From positions 1,860,001-1,924,000 of the forward strand of contig CAWIRC010000001.1 in the NCBI GenBank assembly GCA_963838495.1: a stretch of 64,000 nucleotides of DNA, in the 5' to 3' direction. Both the position numbers and the translations under genes were made by a program. Each line of letters begins with the position of its first letter. Position 1 is the stretch's first letter. Shown one piece after another: positions 8,267 through 18,915 of this stretch. This stretch comes from JBEKIK01 sp963838495 (GTDB taxonomy: Bacteria; Planctomycetota; Planctomycetia; Pirellulales; Thermoguttaceae). Under the pieces are notes generated by a model. It saw only the letters and a list, made by a program, of their open reading frames with translations. It was not told the DNA's origin and made no database searches.

Positions 8267-10507
8267 ATGAGAACGAAAATTGCTTTATTGGGTGTAGCGG
8301 CATTGATGATCTCAGCTATTTTATCCTCAACTGCCTTAGCGGTTTCGCCAATCTGGTGGTTTGACAGTTCGACGGACAAGCTCTGGTCCAATGTCAATAA
8401 CTGGAATCTAACCGCTAGCAACGGACTCCCGCAAACCACGGGGAGCCCGGTCGGCAACGACGTGATATTCGACAACACAGGCTCAGCTGTCGCGCCTTAC
8501 CCGGTCACCAACGAAGTGGACAACAGCTACTATGGGCCGATCAACAGCCTGTGGTACAGTCAGTTAGATCCCAACCCGTCGTGGAACCCCACTCCTCCCA
8601 ATCCTCCTAGCCTGGCTATTCCTGCAATCAACGTTCACAAAACCCAGATCGACGCCGGCGTAATACTGACGATTAACGGCAGCGCCGCCGCACCGTACAC
8701 GGGTATGAATGGTCCTTATGCACTTTTTGCCGGCGTGAACGCACCCCTGGCTACATACACCAACGGCAATAATTCGGTGAGCCTGACCTATATTGTCGGT
8801 GCTGACTCCAGCAGCCAGATGAGCATCCAATCTTGGACGGGCGACAGCGCCACCAGCGGCGATATAGACGTCGGCCAATCCATCGGCGGTAACGACGCCC
8901 AAGGCAATGCCATCGCAATACTCGATATGTCGGATTTGGCTAATTTTACCGCTAATGTTGACCAGGTGCTGATCGGATACAGCAAATCCACCGTTTCCGG
9001 CGATCCCGCACGCAGGAGCGGCGCATTGTATTTGGCCCAAAACAATACTATTACCATGAACAACCCCGGCACGCTCGCCAATGCGGGTCTGATTGTCGGC
9101 TATGCTGGCCGCAATGGCGCAAAATACAACTTCCTCTATCTCGGCCAAACCAATGTCTTGAATGTCAACAACGTGATAATCGCAGGCAAAAGGGGCTCTC
9201 AGGGATGGATGATGTTCAATACCGCGAAGTGGGCGAGTTCACAGCTCAAAATGCGGGGCAAGGACGGATCGAGCCCCGTGAGCAGCATCATTCTCGGTGA
9301 AAATAGCGAGACCCCGTCCGGAAGCGCCAGCGACGCTTACGGCCTGATGGATCTCAGGGGCGGCACGGCCGACATCATCGTGGACCAGCTTATCCTCGGT
9401 AGAGTTCCCACTACTGGCTCCTCTGGAACGGCCAGAGGCGGGCAAGGCACTCTGTACCTGGCCGGCGGCACCATCGACGCCACCACCATCATTCTCGGCG
9501 ACCAGCTCAGCGACTGGAATTCGTCCGGCTCGACGCACGCTACTACTGGTACCATTAATGTCTCCGGCGGAACACTGAAGGTAGGCACTACCTTTACTCT
9601 CGCCTATCGTTCAACGATTGGCGGCATCAATGGACAAGTCGCCGGCACGCTGAATATCACCGGCGGTACGGTTCAGTCCGGCTGCGACATACTCGATGGC
9701 GGCGACGCACCCGTTTCACCTGCAACCGCTACATCCACGATTCTGCTCAACGGCGGCACTCTCGATATGGGCGTGGGCGGCCTTCACGCCATTGGTGGCG
9801 CTGGTACTGCTGCGATCGACTCGCTGACCTTCTCCAGCGGCACGCTAAAGAACGTCAGCCAGATAAACGGCGGCGCTAACATAAGCAAAACCGGCGCAGG
9901 CACTTTAATTATTGACGGCATAAACACCTACTCCGGCGGCACGACCGTGGCCCAGGGAACCCTCTTGGCCGATGGCAGCCTGACTAGTATCGTCACCGTC
10001 AACAGCAGCGCAATCCTCGGTGGAAAAGGCTCTATCGGCGGTTTGAACGTCCAAGCCGGCGGAACGGTCTCACCGGGTGACAGCCCAGGCCAATTGACCA
10101 TCGCCGGGAGCGTCTCCCTCGGCGGCATACTCGCGGAAGAAATCCTCGGCAACGTCGCCGGGACGGGCTACGACCAACTCGTGGTCAACGACGGCAGCAC
10201 GGTCAGCAATGTCACCATTGGCGGCACCCTGGCGGTAACCGACACCTACACGCCCAATGCAACCGACGTGTTCTGGATCATAAACGATACTTCCGCCACT
10301 GGAACCCTTACCGGCACGTTTGGCACCATCACCGGACTGCCGGCCGGATTTGACGTGTTTTACAACGTCGATTTTGCCACAAACAGTCTCGCCCCAAATA
10401 GCGGCAACGACGTGGCCATCGCACTACTGGTCCCCGAACCGTCCGCCTTGCTGATGTTGATTATGGCCGCCGGGTTGGGACTGTTGTTTAAACGATTCCG
10501 CAGGTAG
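8267..10507 (+). CDS. PEP-CTERM protein with autotransporter-type beta-strand repeats
   Basis: Predicted secreted or cell-envelope protein of 746 residues. A signal peptide (MRTKIALLGVAALMIS...TALA) is cut near residue 25. The body is a Gly/Asn/Thr-rich parallel beta-helix type sequence with repeated GGT(L/I)- blocks and one clear autotransporter-associated repeat (GAGTLIIDGINTYSGGTT). The C-terminus has the full PEP-CTERM sorting signal: VPEPS, a hydrophobic helix and FKRFRR. Such proteins are processed by exosortase; none is encoded in the window. The ATG at 8267 follows CACAGGGGAACAACT, nearly identical to the leader of the next gene, its tandem paralogue. Ligand or role is unknown. Confidence 0.88.
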   Translation: MRTKIALLGVAALMISAILSSTALAVSPIWWFDSSTDKLWSNVNNWNLTASNGLPQTTGSPVGNDVIFDNTGSAVAPYPVTNEVDNSYYGPINSLWYSQLDPNPSWNPTPPNPPSLAIPAINVHKTQIDAGVILTINGSAAAPYTGMNGPYALFAGVNAPLATYTNGNNSVSLTYIVGADSSSQMSIQSWTGDSATSGDIDVGQSIGGNDAQGNAIAILDMSDLANFTANVDQVLIGYSKSTVSGDPARRSGALYLAQNNTITMNNPGTLANAGLIVGYAGRNGAKYNFLYLGQTNVLNVNNVIIAGKRGSQGWMMFNTAKWASSQLKMRGKDGSSPVSSIILGENSETPSGSASDAYGLMDLRGGTADIIVDQLILGRVPTTGSSGTARGGQGTLYLAGGTIDATTIILGDQLSDWNSSGSTHATTGTINVSGGTLKVGTTFTLAYRSTIGGINGQVAGTLNITGGTVQSGCDILDGGDAPVSPATATSTILLNGGTLDMGVGGLHAIGGAGTAAIDSLTFSSGTLKNVSQINGGANISKTGAGTLIIDGINTYSGGTTVAQGTLLADGSLTSIVTVNSSAILGGKGSIGGLNVQAGGTVSPGDSPGQLTIAGSVSLGGILAEEILGNVAGTGYDQLVVNDGSTVSNVTIGGTLAVTDTYTPNATDVFWIINDTSATGTLTGTFGTITGLPAGFDVFYNVDFATNSLAPNSGNDVAIALLVPEPSALLMLIMAAGLGLLFKRFRR

Positions 10508-10650
10508 CAATTTAACCGTTTACACTAAAGTTTATCACAAAATGTGAATAGACAGTATTAATAATACCCGTTTTGAAGATAATGCTTTTTCCATAATAGA
10601 ATTACTTCAATTGGCTTTAAAACAAGTCATTTACGCACAGGAGAACAACT

Positions 10651-13012
10651 ATGAGTAATTTTGAGAGAATGGCGAGACGATTGGCCGCGTTGAGTTTGGC
10701 GGCCTTGGCGATCGCCGCAGTTTCAGCCTCGACTGCCTTAGCGGCAGTAGATATTTACATTGGCCCTACAGTGGACGGCTACTGGTCCACCAGCACCAAC
10801 TGGAGTCTCCCTGTGCCTCCGACTCCGGTTGGGTGTGATGTGACCTTCAACAGCGCGGCGGGGTTGGGTACTATCAACTATGCAGAGGATAACGTTACTA
10901 GTCCTGGAAATTTAATATCAATCGGCCCCATAAACAGCTTGTGGTACGCCCAAAATGATACGGGCCAAATCCATACCACCCAGATCGACGCCGGTTGCAC
11001 GCTGAAAGTTCAGGGCGTCAATCCTACTCCCGCCCCGGGTTTTGCCGCTACTGAGTTTTTTTCGCTCTTTGCGGGCAATGTGGGCGCCGCTCAAACCAGC
11101 GTTCTCAAGACCGTGATCCAGGGCTATGGCGCGCTGGATGTGTCGAACGCCAACAATGAAAACACCACCGGCGACATAATAGTGGCTATGGGCAATGCCA
11201 ATGCCGGCACCACCTACCCTGACCACACCGCGATACTCGATATGTCGGGGCTGTCTATGTTTAATGCCAATGTCGATCAGTTGCTGGTGGGCGTCGAAGG
11301 GTCTGGTTCAGGTTTGGACCGTCCGAACGGCTTAATGTACCTGGCTAAAAACAACACGATTGTATTAAATAATGCCCTTTCGCCCGCAGCCGCGGCCGGC
11401 GGCACTTCATGCCCGCTTCCCGGCGGGGCTTTGATAGTCGGCTACACGTCAAACAAGGGGGCTGGAGATGCATACGTTTGCGGCCTTTATCTCGGTCACA
11501 CAAATGCGATACACGCGGACTACGTCTTGGTCGGCGGCAGATTACGACCCGGCGCCATGGGCTGGGAATCCACGACCGACGGTTCCAGCATGCAATTGCG
11601 AGGCACGAGCCAACCCCGCGTTAAACAATTTCTCATCGGCGACGAGACCAACAACTCGACTGGCGGCAATCCCACCATCGGGACGGTTGATCTAAGAGGC
11701 GGCAGCGTGGACATCATGGCAGATGCGATCATCGTAGGCCAGTCAACGACAAATTATGTCGGCGTCAACACCAGGAACGGGTATAGAGGAACAGGAACGT
11801 TATCCTTTGACGCCGGCACCGTTGATACGACCGGCATGAGCATCGCCAACCAGGCCACCGACTTGAATTCATCAGCCACAGGCACCGTAAACGTCGGCGG
11901 CACGGCAATTCTGACAGTCGGCGCCAGCGGTTTAGCCATGTCGAACTACGCCGGCAATACTAATTTTGGACAGCAAGCAACCGCGGCGAGCACGCTTAAC
12001 GTCAGCGGCGGTACGGTCACGGTCGGTGCGAACATCAGCATGAATACCCTCGCCGCCGGGAACGGACCCACTACCGGCAGGAGCGTTGCCAGCACAATCA
12101 ACATCACCGGCGGCTCCGTTACGGTCAATGGCAACATCGTAAAGGGCCTTCTAACCACCAGCAACGGAGGCACAGACACCGCCACGGTCACTCTCAACGG
12201 CGGAACGCTCGATATGGCGAGCAACAGCATCGGAACCGTCAGCGCCGTTCGACAACCTGAATTTCCAGAGCGGAACCCTTAAAAACGTCGGCGGCCTTTA
12301 CAGCGTTGCCGACGGCTACGGATTGAATAAAACCACTGCCGGCACCCTTATCCTCGACGGCACCAATGCCTACACCGGCACCACCAAGGTAACCGCCGGC
12401 ACTTTGCAGCTTACCTCCGGCGTCACGATTGCCAGCACTGTATTCGACGTATTCGGGGGCACATTGGACGTTACCGCCTTCAGCCCCTATAACTTGCCCG
12501 GCGGAAAGAGGCTCCAGGGCAACGGAACGGTCCTCGGATCGATTGACATAGCAGGCACGCTGGCGCCAGGCGAAAGCCCGGGCCAATTGACCATCGCCGG
12601 AAGCGTTGGTCTTAGCGGCTCGCTGGCGGAAGAAATCAACAGCAACGCCGCCGGGACCGGCTACGATCAACTCGTAGTCAACGACAACGGCGCTTCGGTC
12701 AGCAATGTCACGCTCAGCGGCCTCCTGGCATTGACAGTGTCCGGCACCTATGTGCCCCTTGGCGAGCCCCTCTGGATCATAAATGACACCTCCGCCACAG
12801 GAACCCTTACCGGTACGTTCGGCACCGTCACTGGATTGCCGGATGGATGGCAGGTGTTATACAGAGTCACTTATGATCCGCTTACGCCAAACCTCACCGA
12901 GGGGAGCGGCAACGACGTGGCTATCCTTACCGTTCCTGAACCGGCAGCCTTGCTGATGCTGATTACGGCCGCCGGGCTGGGACTGTTGTATAAACGTCGC
13001 CGCAACAAATAA
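10651..13012 (+). CDS. PEP-CTERM protein, tandem paralogue of the preceding gene, one frameshift
   Basis: Signal peptide (residues 1 to about 30), a beta-helix-like body with NVSGGT/NITGGS repeats, and a C-terminal VPEPAALLMLITAAGLG plus YKRRRNK sorting signal. It aligns along its length with the protein at 8267 (shared GPINSLWY, TQIDAG, GQLTIAGSV, GTGYDQLVVND, WIINDTSATGTLTGTFG), so it arose by tandem duplication. The frame breaks at 12248-12249: removal of one T restores AVDNLNFQSGTLKNV, matching the paralogue. The corrected product is 786 residues. The ATG at 10651 follows CACAGGAGAACAACT. A strong terminator follows. Confidence 0.85.
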
Positions 13013-13067
13013 TTCATCCGCAGGATTTAATAGAATAAATCCCCACGGACAAATAAGGTTAAACCAA

Positions 13068-13110
13068 GGGCCTGTCAAGACTGGTAACCCCGTCTTGACA
13101 GGCCCTTTTT
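13068..13110 (+). terminator. Rho-independent terminator after the PEP-CTERM pair
   Basis: A perfect 14-bp stem (GGGCCTGTCAAGAC, 13068-13081, with GTCTTGACAGGCCC, 13092-13105) with a 10-base loop is followed by TTTTTC. It lies 56 bases after the second PEP-CTERM gene. Confidence 0.92.
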
Positions 13111-13229
13111 CTATCAATTATAAACATAAGCGTTCAGGTCCATTAACGTAGCGGGCACAAATATAGCAGGCACGCTCCGTGTGCCCGTTATATTTGCCTC
13201 TACCGCCACCCGGGTTAACGGAGTTGCCC

Positions 13230-14576
13230 GTGCATTTATTCGAACTGCTCGTCATCCTGCTGATGATCGGCTTCAACAGCCTTTTTGCGGCATACGAGAT
13301 CGCCTTGGCTTCGGTCACCATCGCCCGCCTGCAGGTGTTGGCCAGGGAAAATCATCGCGGCGCCAAGGCAGCCTTGTATATGAAGGAGAATTTCGAGGCC
13401 AGCCTGGCCACAGTGCAGCTCGGCATGACGGTTCTGGGAGCGATTGCCGCCGCCACCGGCGGGGCGGGCGCCGAGGAAAAACTCGCCCCCTTCTTCCGCC
13501 ACTGGCTGGGCGTCTCGCCGGGTTTCTCCGAATTCCTGGCAATCGCCGTCATCGTCGTCCCCTTGACTTTACTCACCCTCTTTTTCGGCGAACTGGTCCC
13601 AAAGGTCTTCGCCATCCGCAACAAGGAGCTGGTCTGCCTGCGCCTGTCGCCGGGCATGAAATGGTTCACCTTCAGCGTATGGCCCGCCGTGTGGTTGCTC
13701 GAAAACGCCGTAATGGCCATTATGAACTGGAACGAACGCCGCCGCAAAAACGGCAGCCTGGACCTGCACAGGGCCGAGTCCGCCGAATTTCAAAGCCTCA
13801 GGGCCAGCGCCGCCTTGGCCCGGGCGTCGCGACTGATCGGCGAACGCCAGGAAAAAATCATCCTGCACACCGCCCATCTTTCCGGGCGGCCCGTGCGCGA
13901 AATCATGCTCCCCGCCGAGTTCATCAGCATGCTCGACGTCGGCGCCACCCTCGACGAATCGCTGATCACCGCCCACCTCGACATGCATACCCGCTTTCCC
14001 GTGGCCCAGAACCCGGGCGATCCCCAATCCATCATCGGCTACATCAATCTCAAGGACCTGCTGGCCCTGATGCGCCTCACGCGGGGCGAGGAACCAACGC
14101 TCCGCTCCATTTTGCGGCCCTTTCCCCGACTCAGCGATTCCACGCCCATTACCGCCTCCCTGGAACGCATGATTCGCGAGCATACGCACATCGCCCTGGT
14201 CGTGGACGCCGCGGACAAAGTCCTGGGCATGATAACCTTGGAAGATATTTTGGAGGAATTCATCGGCGAGATCGAAGATGAATACGACCGCCTGCCGGCC
14301 CACGTTATCCACTCGGGCCGGGCATGGGTGGTCGGCGGCGGCATCAGTCTTCAACGTTTAAAAGACGTGACCGGAGTCGATCTGGCAACCGATCCGCCCC
14401 CACCCGCAAGCGGGTACCCGGGCGCAACCACGCTGTCGAACTGGTTTTCCGGCCACCTGGGCCGCCCCATCCGCGGCGGCGACGAGCTTACACGCAACCG
14501 AGTGCGCGTCGTCGTCCGCAAAATCCGCCGCCAAAAAGTCCTGGAAGCACAAGTGGGTTCCCTGGAATCCCAGTAA
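13230..14576 (+). CDS. CNNM-domain/CBS-pair membrane protein (HlyC/CorC family)
   Basis: Integral membrane protein of the UPF0053 type, implicated in divalent-cation (Mg/Co) efflux or its control. A DUF21/CNNM domain with about four membrane segments spans residues 1-180 (FELLVILLMIGFNSLFAAYEIAL; GELVPKVFAIRN is the family hallmark). A CBS pair covers about 200-340 (REIMLPAEFISML; THIALVVDAADKVLGMITLEDILEEFIGEI), and a CorC_HlyC domain closes the protein (about 350-440). The start is uncertain; GTG at 13230, after GGAG, places the first membrane helix at the N-terminus, and TTG at 13224 is possible. It stands alone. Confidence 0.88.
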   Translation: MHLFELLVILLMIGFNSLFAAYEIALASVTIARLQVLARENHRGAKAALYMKENFEASLATVQLGMTVLGAIAAATGGAGAEEKLAPFFRHWLGVSPGFSEFLAIAVIVVPLTLLTLFFGELVPKVFAIRNKELVCLRLSPGMKWFTFSVWPAVWLLENAVMAIMNWNERRRKNGSLDLHRAESAEFQSLRASAALARASRLIGERQEKIILHTAHLSGRPVREIMLPAEFISMLDVGATLDESLITAHLDMHTRFPVAQNPGDPQSIIGYINLKDLLALMRLTRGEEPTLRSILRPFPRLSDSTPITASLERMIREHTHIALVVDAADKVLGMITLEDILEEFIGEIEDEYDRLPAHVIHSGRAWVVGGGISLQRLKDVTGVDLATDPPPPASGYPGATTLSNWFSGHLGRPIRGGDELTRNRVRVVVRKIRRQKVLEAQVGSLESQ

Positions 14577-14803
14577 AACTCGCTTTATCGAGTGTATAAA
14601 ACAGCTTACGCATGAGACGGCCGCCGGCTTTCTGCCGCCGCTGGAAATTCTGGTTTATTCGGGCGGAGGTTGACCACCGGCAAGTGTATATTTCAAGTCA
14701 GTGTAGTCTTTGTGCGGCTCCGGCGTCTTACCAGTGCAGGAATAACACGGACAACATGCCCGTGACACCCACTTTAAACCGTTACACCTAGAGAAAATGC
14801 GCT

Positions 14804-15607
14804 TCAATGCCTATGTCGCGTGATCTCCGATTCAACTTTTTGTATATATTTCCGGGAAAAAGACTCGGTAATCGCCCTGAGATCCGGCGTCAGACGCTCT
14901 AACACTTCTGAGCGAATCTCGTCAGGGACCCCGCCGTAGAACGCCTCGGCAACGCCGCCCGTGATGCAGGCAAGGGTATCGCTGTCGCCTCCCAGCGAAA
15001 TGGCGTTTCGGATTGCATCCTCGTAAGATTCGGAGTCCAGAAACGCGATGATGGCCTCCGGCACCGTGCCTTGGCATGATTCATTGAATGTGTACGAGGG
15101 ACGGATATCGTCTACGCTGCGATCCAGGTTGTAACCGAACTTTTTCCCGATCCGCTCTCTGATTTGCTCCTTGCCGGTTCCCGACCTTGCCAGGAATATC
15201 GCCATTGCCGTAGCCTGCGCCCCTTTTATTCCTTCAGGGTGGTTGTGAGAAAACTCGGCGCTTCGCCTTGCCTCAAAAAGGACCTCTTCCTCTGACTGGA
15301 AGGCAAAGCCCACGGGGCTGACGCGCATGGCGGAACCGTTCCCCCAACTGTTGTACGGCCGGGGATCGTCCGAGCGGAGCCACTGGATAAATGCGCCTCC
15401 ATACCCTGCGCCGGGATAACGCCGGCCCATTTCTCTGACCGAATCCATGTACGGCCGCCCTTCCAGAATCGCGCGTGCCACGGCGACTGTCAGAACCGTG
15501 TCGTCCGTGAATCCGCACCCGGGTGGAAAAAGGGGGAAATCTTTCCTCTTGATTCGCCCATACTCATACACCGAGCCGATTATGTCTCCCGCAATGGCTC
15601 CGATCAT
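14804..15607 (-). CDS. ADP-ribosylglycohydrolase family protein
   Basis: Removes ADP-ribose from proteins or small molecules (DraG/ARH family). All family blocks are present: GAIAGDIIGSVYE at the N-terminus, GFTDDTVLTVAVA (metal-binding Thr-Asp-Asp), SWGNGSAMRVSP, FSHNHPEGIKGAQA, and SLGGDSDTLACITGGVAEA (second metal site). At 267 residues it has normal length. The ATG at 15607 is chosen because the family starts immediately before GAIAGD; an upstream in-frame start at 15655 would add 16 unconserved residues. No partner transferase is nearby. The flanking gaps (227 and 347 bases) show no clear signals. Confidence 0.92.
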   Translation of the reverse strand: MIGAIAGDIIGSVYEYGRIKRKDFPLFPPGCGFTDDTVLTVAVARAILEGRPYMDSVREMGRRYPGAGYGGAFIQWLRSDDPRPYNSWGNGSAMRVSPVGFAFQSEEEVLFEARRSAEFSHNHPEGIKGAQATAMAIFLARSGTGKEQIRERIGKKFGYNLDRSVDDIRPSYTFNESCQGTVPEAIIAFLDSESYEDAIRNAISLGGDSDTLACITGGVAEAFYGGVPDEIRSEVLERLTPDLRAITESFSRKYIQKVESEITRHRH

Positions 15608-15954
15608 GATATCTCTTATTCGTTTAGCAGCAATTTTAACGGCGGAAATAACCAAGCATATAAAACTGGCCGAACAGGAAGTTCGGGCCCCATTTTAGAC
15701 AAATCATGACCTGGCTTCAAGCATCCGCCGCATACCAAAGGTCGAACTCGCCGCATAAGTTGCGGGGTTAATGGCAGCGCCGTCCCTGTTCCCACTCGAG
15801 ACGCAAATTCACTCCTCGCCCAACGCAATATTAGCAACCCGAGATCAGATAAATCATGGTATTGCATTGTTTATGGCTGTATCAATAAAATGTGCATAAA
15901 GTTTTCCCTGAATTTTATCCTTATCCTACAAGAGTCTTTACAGGTTTGAGTCCC

Positions 15955-17634
15955 ATGATGCCGGAAAACACAGCAAGCAAAACTACCTCCCGCTACGCCT
16001 GGGCAGGCTGGGGCGATGTAAACGCCTTTTTCGGCCTGATCCTCGACAACGTGGCGGTGATGATCGTGCTGGTCGTCTTGGTGACCGGGGCGGACCCCGT
16101 CGCCGATCGTTGCTTTTCCCGGGAATTTGTGCTTACGCAGATGATCCCGGGCACGGCCCTGGGAGTGGTGATAGGCGATTTAGTATATACGTGGATGGCC
16201 TTTCGCCTTGCCCGCCGCACCGGCCGGACGGACGTGACCGCCATGCCGCTGGGATTGGACACGCCCAGCACCTTCGCCGTGGGCGCCCTTGTGCTTTTGC
16301 CCGCCCTGAACGACGGCATGACACGCTACGGCCTCGACCACAGTAAAGCCATGGTCTTTGCCTGGCATGTAGCGGCGGCGGTCCTTGTCGCGGTGGGAAT
16401 TTTCAAAACTGCCGTTGCACCATTGGGCGGAAAAATCCGAAGTTGGGTTCCCCGCGCAGGATTGCTGGGCTCCCTGGCCGCAATCGCCCTGGCCCTGATC
16501 GCCTTCGTGCCCTTGTGGACGCATATCGCCGCGGTGCCCATGGTGGGCATCGTGTCGCTGGCCGTGATTCTTGCAACCTTGGTGGCAAAATTCGTTCTGC
16601 CCGGCAAAATCCCGGGCGCATTGGCCGCCGTGGTTTTGGGCATGATCGTTTACTATCTCGGCGCTTATCTTGATCGGATGTTCGCCTGGAATATTCTCCC
16701 CTCGGTCACACCTCACGCAAATACCGCATGGCGGGCCCCGGAACTGCTGCCCGAGTTTTCGCGGAATCCCGCCTGGTGGCAACACGTTTTTCTCCAGGCA
16801 TTGTCTTATTTGCCGGTCATGTTGCCGTTCGCCCTGGCGACCATCGTGGGCGGCATCGATTGCACCGAGAGCGCCGCGGCCGCCGGCGATCAGTTCAACA
16901 CCGGCGCCATACTCCTGACCGAAGCCCTGGCGTCGGTGGCGGCGGGCGCGTGCGGCGGCGTGATTCAAAACACGCCGTACATCGGCCAGCCGGCCTACAA
17001 GGCCATGGGCGGCAGGGCCGCATACACCCTGGCCACCGCGATTTTCATCGGCGCCGCCGGATGGTTCGGCTGGTTCACCCATTTGTTCGAGTGGCTGCCC
17101 GAGGCGGCCGCCTTTCCAATCCTGGTCTTCGTGGGGTTGGAAATCACGGCCCAGTCGTTCCATGCCACGCCCGCGCGGCATTTTCCCGCCCTGGCACTGG
17201 CCATTTTGCCCGCGCTGGCCTACCTGGTGCTCATGCCCGTGGACCAGGTCTTATCCGGCGCATCGCCGCCGCCGCACATGGCCGCAATGCTCCAATCGCT
17301 GCGCTGCCTGGCCAACGGCTTCATCGTCACCAGCCTGCTTTGGGCCTCGGCCCTGGCCGCTATGCTGGACCGAAAACTGCTCCGCGCGGCCGGCTATTTC
17401 GGAATCTGCGGCGCATGCAGTTTCTTCGGCATCATTCATTCCCCGCTCCATCCGGCGGTGATCGCCCTTCCGCACTGGGTTTTGGCTCAAATGCCCCAAG
17501 ACGCCGCCATCCGCTGCCAGTCGCCATACCACTGGACCGCCGCCTACGCCCTGGCTGCATTATTGCTCGTCATTCTTCACCTGATTCGCGGCCGAGATGG
17601 CCAATCTGCCGAAGCATCCAACCCGGAATTTTAA
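15955..17634 (+). CDS. NCS2-like (xanthine/uracil/AzgA-type) permease
   Basis: Predicted polytopic inner-membrane transporter of 559 residues with about 12 hydrophobic helices. Features resemble the nucleobase:cation symporter 2 fold: GLILDNVAVMIVLVVLV at the start, ARRTGRTDVTAMPLGLDTPS before helix 3, and the later GGIDCTESAAAAGDQFNTG and VIQNTPYIGQPAYKAMGGR, akin to the AzgA helix-8/helix-10 region. The substrate cannot be told; a purine or related anion is plausible. Of two adjacent ATGs, 15955 is used. No catabolic gene adjoins it. Confidence 0.75.
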   Translation: MMPENTASKTTSRYAWAGWGDVNAFFGLILDNVAVMIVLVVLVTGADPVADRCFSREFVLTQMIPGTALGVVIGDLVYTWMAFRLARRTGRTDVTAMPLGLDTPSTFAVGALVLLPALNDGMTRYGLDHSKAMVFAWHVAAAVLVAVGIFKTAVAPLGGKIRSWVPRAGLLGSLAAIALALIAFVPLWTHIAAVPMVGIVSLAVILATLVAKFVLPGKIPGALAAVVLGMIVYYLGAYLDRMFAWNILPSVTPHANTAWRAPELLPEFSRNPAWWQHVFLQALSYLPVMLPFALATIVGGIDCTESAAAAGDQFNTGAILLTEALASVAAGACGGVIQNTPYIGQPAYKAMGGRAAYTLATAIFIGAAGWFGWFTHLFEWLPEAAAFPILVFVGLEITAQSFHATPARHFPALALAILPALAYLVLMPVDQVLSGASPPPHMAAMLQSLRCLANGFIVTSLLWASALAAMLDRKLLRAAGYFGICGACSFFGIIHSPLHPAVIALPHWVLAQMPQDAAIRCQSPYHWTAAYALAALLLVILHLIRGRDGQSAEASNPEF

Positions 17635-17723
17635 TCCTCGGAATTTTTGGAACGTAAATCGCGATTTTCCAGAACTGCCCGACAAGTTGCATGCTGAAAT
17701 CTCAAGGATTCCAATAAAAAATT

Positions 17724-17760
17724 CCCCTCTCCCTTTGGGAGAGGGGCAGGGGGTGAGGGT
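17724..17760. repeat. CCCTCTCCC/GGGAGAGGG hairpin repeat
   Basis: Unit CCCCTCTCCCTTTGGGAGAG followed by GGGCAGGGGGTGAGGG and a T run. It lies between two convergent genes (permease and PAP2 phosphatase), so it could serve as a bidirectional terminator. Confidence 0.85.
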
Positions 17761-17795
17761 TTTTTTAAATGTTCAGGAGATTTTATTGAATTTCC

Positions 17796-18551
17796 TCAGT
17801 CTTGCTTCTCGATTGCGCCGCGGCGCTGCAATTTGCGGACCGCCAACAAGCAGACGGAGGCCCAAACCAAGCCGGCCATCCATCCGGCCAGCACGTCGGT
17901 CGGATAATGCACGCCCATATATACCCGACTGATCCCGACCAGGCCGGTCAGCAGCAAGGCAATGGCAAGGAAATAAAACTTCAGCCGCTCCCGGGCAACC
18001 AACTGCGACAGCAGGGCCCCCAGGGTCAGGTAGACAATGGCCGACATCATCGAATGCCCGCTGGGAAAACTGGTTGTATAAACATCGGAGAGGTGCGGCA
18101 CGATCTCGGGCCGCGGACGATCAAAGGATGCCTTCAAAACGGAACTCAGTATCAGTCCGCCTATGACCGCAGCCAGCAAAAAACACCCGCCCGCATACTT
18201 CCGCTCCAGAAACAGCGATCCGGACGCAATCAGGGTCACCAAAACCAGCACGGCAACTCCGCCCAGTGCGGTCATGTCGCGGGCCACTTCCGTCACCCAA
18301 TCCGGCCCGATGGGAATGGCAAGATTGTCCGGCCGGCGCAAGGCCCGAATCACCGCCTCGTCGAAACTCTGCGTCCGGCCTTCACCCACCACGTCGGCCA
18401 AGGCTATGAATCCCCACGTGCCCGCCACCACGACCAGCACCCCCAGCAGCACGGCCAACTCGTTGAGCCCCAGCCAATAAAGCATTTTGGAAAAATTACG
18501 CCTTATCATAAATGGCATAATCCGCCTAAGACTTTCATCCTTATCCGGCAA
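17796..18551 (-). CDS. PAP2 superfamily membrane phosphatase
   Basis: Acid phosphatase of the type-2 phosphatidic acid phosphatase/undecaprenyl-diphosphatase superfamily. The three catalytic motifs are present: KASFDRPRP (motif 1), SFPSGHSM (motif 2) and SRVYMGVHYPTDVLAGW (motif 3), between about six membrane helices over 251 residues. The likely substrate is a lipid (di)phosphate facing the periplasm, but the sequence does not tell which. Internal Met at residues 12 and 15 are alternative starts. Confidence 0.9.
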   Translation of the reverse strand: MPDKDESLRRIMPFMIRRNFSKMLYWLGLNELAVLLGVLVVVAGTWGFIALADVVGEGRTQSFDEAVIRALRRPDNLAIPIGPDWVTEVARDMTALGGVAVLVLVTLIASGSLFLERKYAGGCFLLAAVIGGLILSSVLKASFDRPRPEIVPHLSDVYTTSFPSGHSMMSAIVYLTLGALLSQLVARERLKFYFLAIALLLTGLVGISRVYMGVHYPTDVLAGWMAGLVWASVCLLAVRKLQRRGAIEKQD

Positions 18552-18606
18552 TTTTCCAGATTTTTATTGCAAAATCAGATATGTTTCGATTCCGAAAAAA
18601 GATAAA

Positions 18607-18915
18607 TTATGGACAAATCCCTTGTCTTTGTTTTAACCATTCTGCAAACGATTTCTGGCTTTCACCCGATGGCTGGCCGAGAACAATATTTTCAACACTG
18701 ATATCCTCATCGAGATCGGGCCAATGGACGCCTTCCCCGGCGCCGATCAACCTCCAATTGTTACGTTCCGCCGGTTTGCCGTGCGATAGTCTCGGATACC
18801 AAGAAAGAGGAACCGTTATGGTTCGGCCGTCGGCAAGGTCTACAGACAGTGATTCATCTGTAACATTGACATTTTTAATTGGTGCAATAGGCACGCTAAC
18901 CGTTGAAATATTCAT
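18607..18915 (-). CDS. DUF2442 protein, partner of the DUF4160 gene
   Basis: Small soluble protein (102 residues) with the DUF2442 core: VNVTDESLSVDLADGRTI, VPLSWYPRLSHG, the NWRLIGAGEGVHWPDLDEDIS block and a C-terminal Leu/Lys-rich helix. DUF2442 genes usually follow DUF4160 genes and the pair is often treated as a putative toxin-antitoxin-like module (family knowledge, function unproven). Its ATG lies inside the last codons of the upstream DUF4160 gene, with an overlap of 20 bases, so the two are probably co-translated. Confidence 0.85.
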   Translation of the reverse strand: MNISTVSVPIAPIKNVNVTDESLSVDLADGRTITVPLSWYPRLSHGKPAERNNWRLIGAGEGVHWPDLDEDISVENIVLGQPSGESQKSFAEWLKQRQGICP

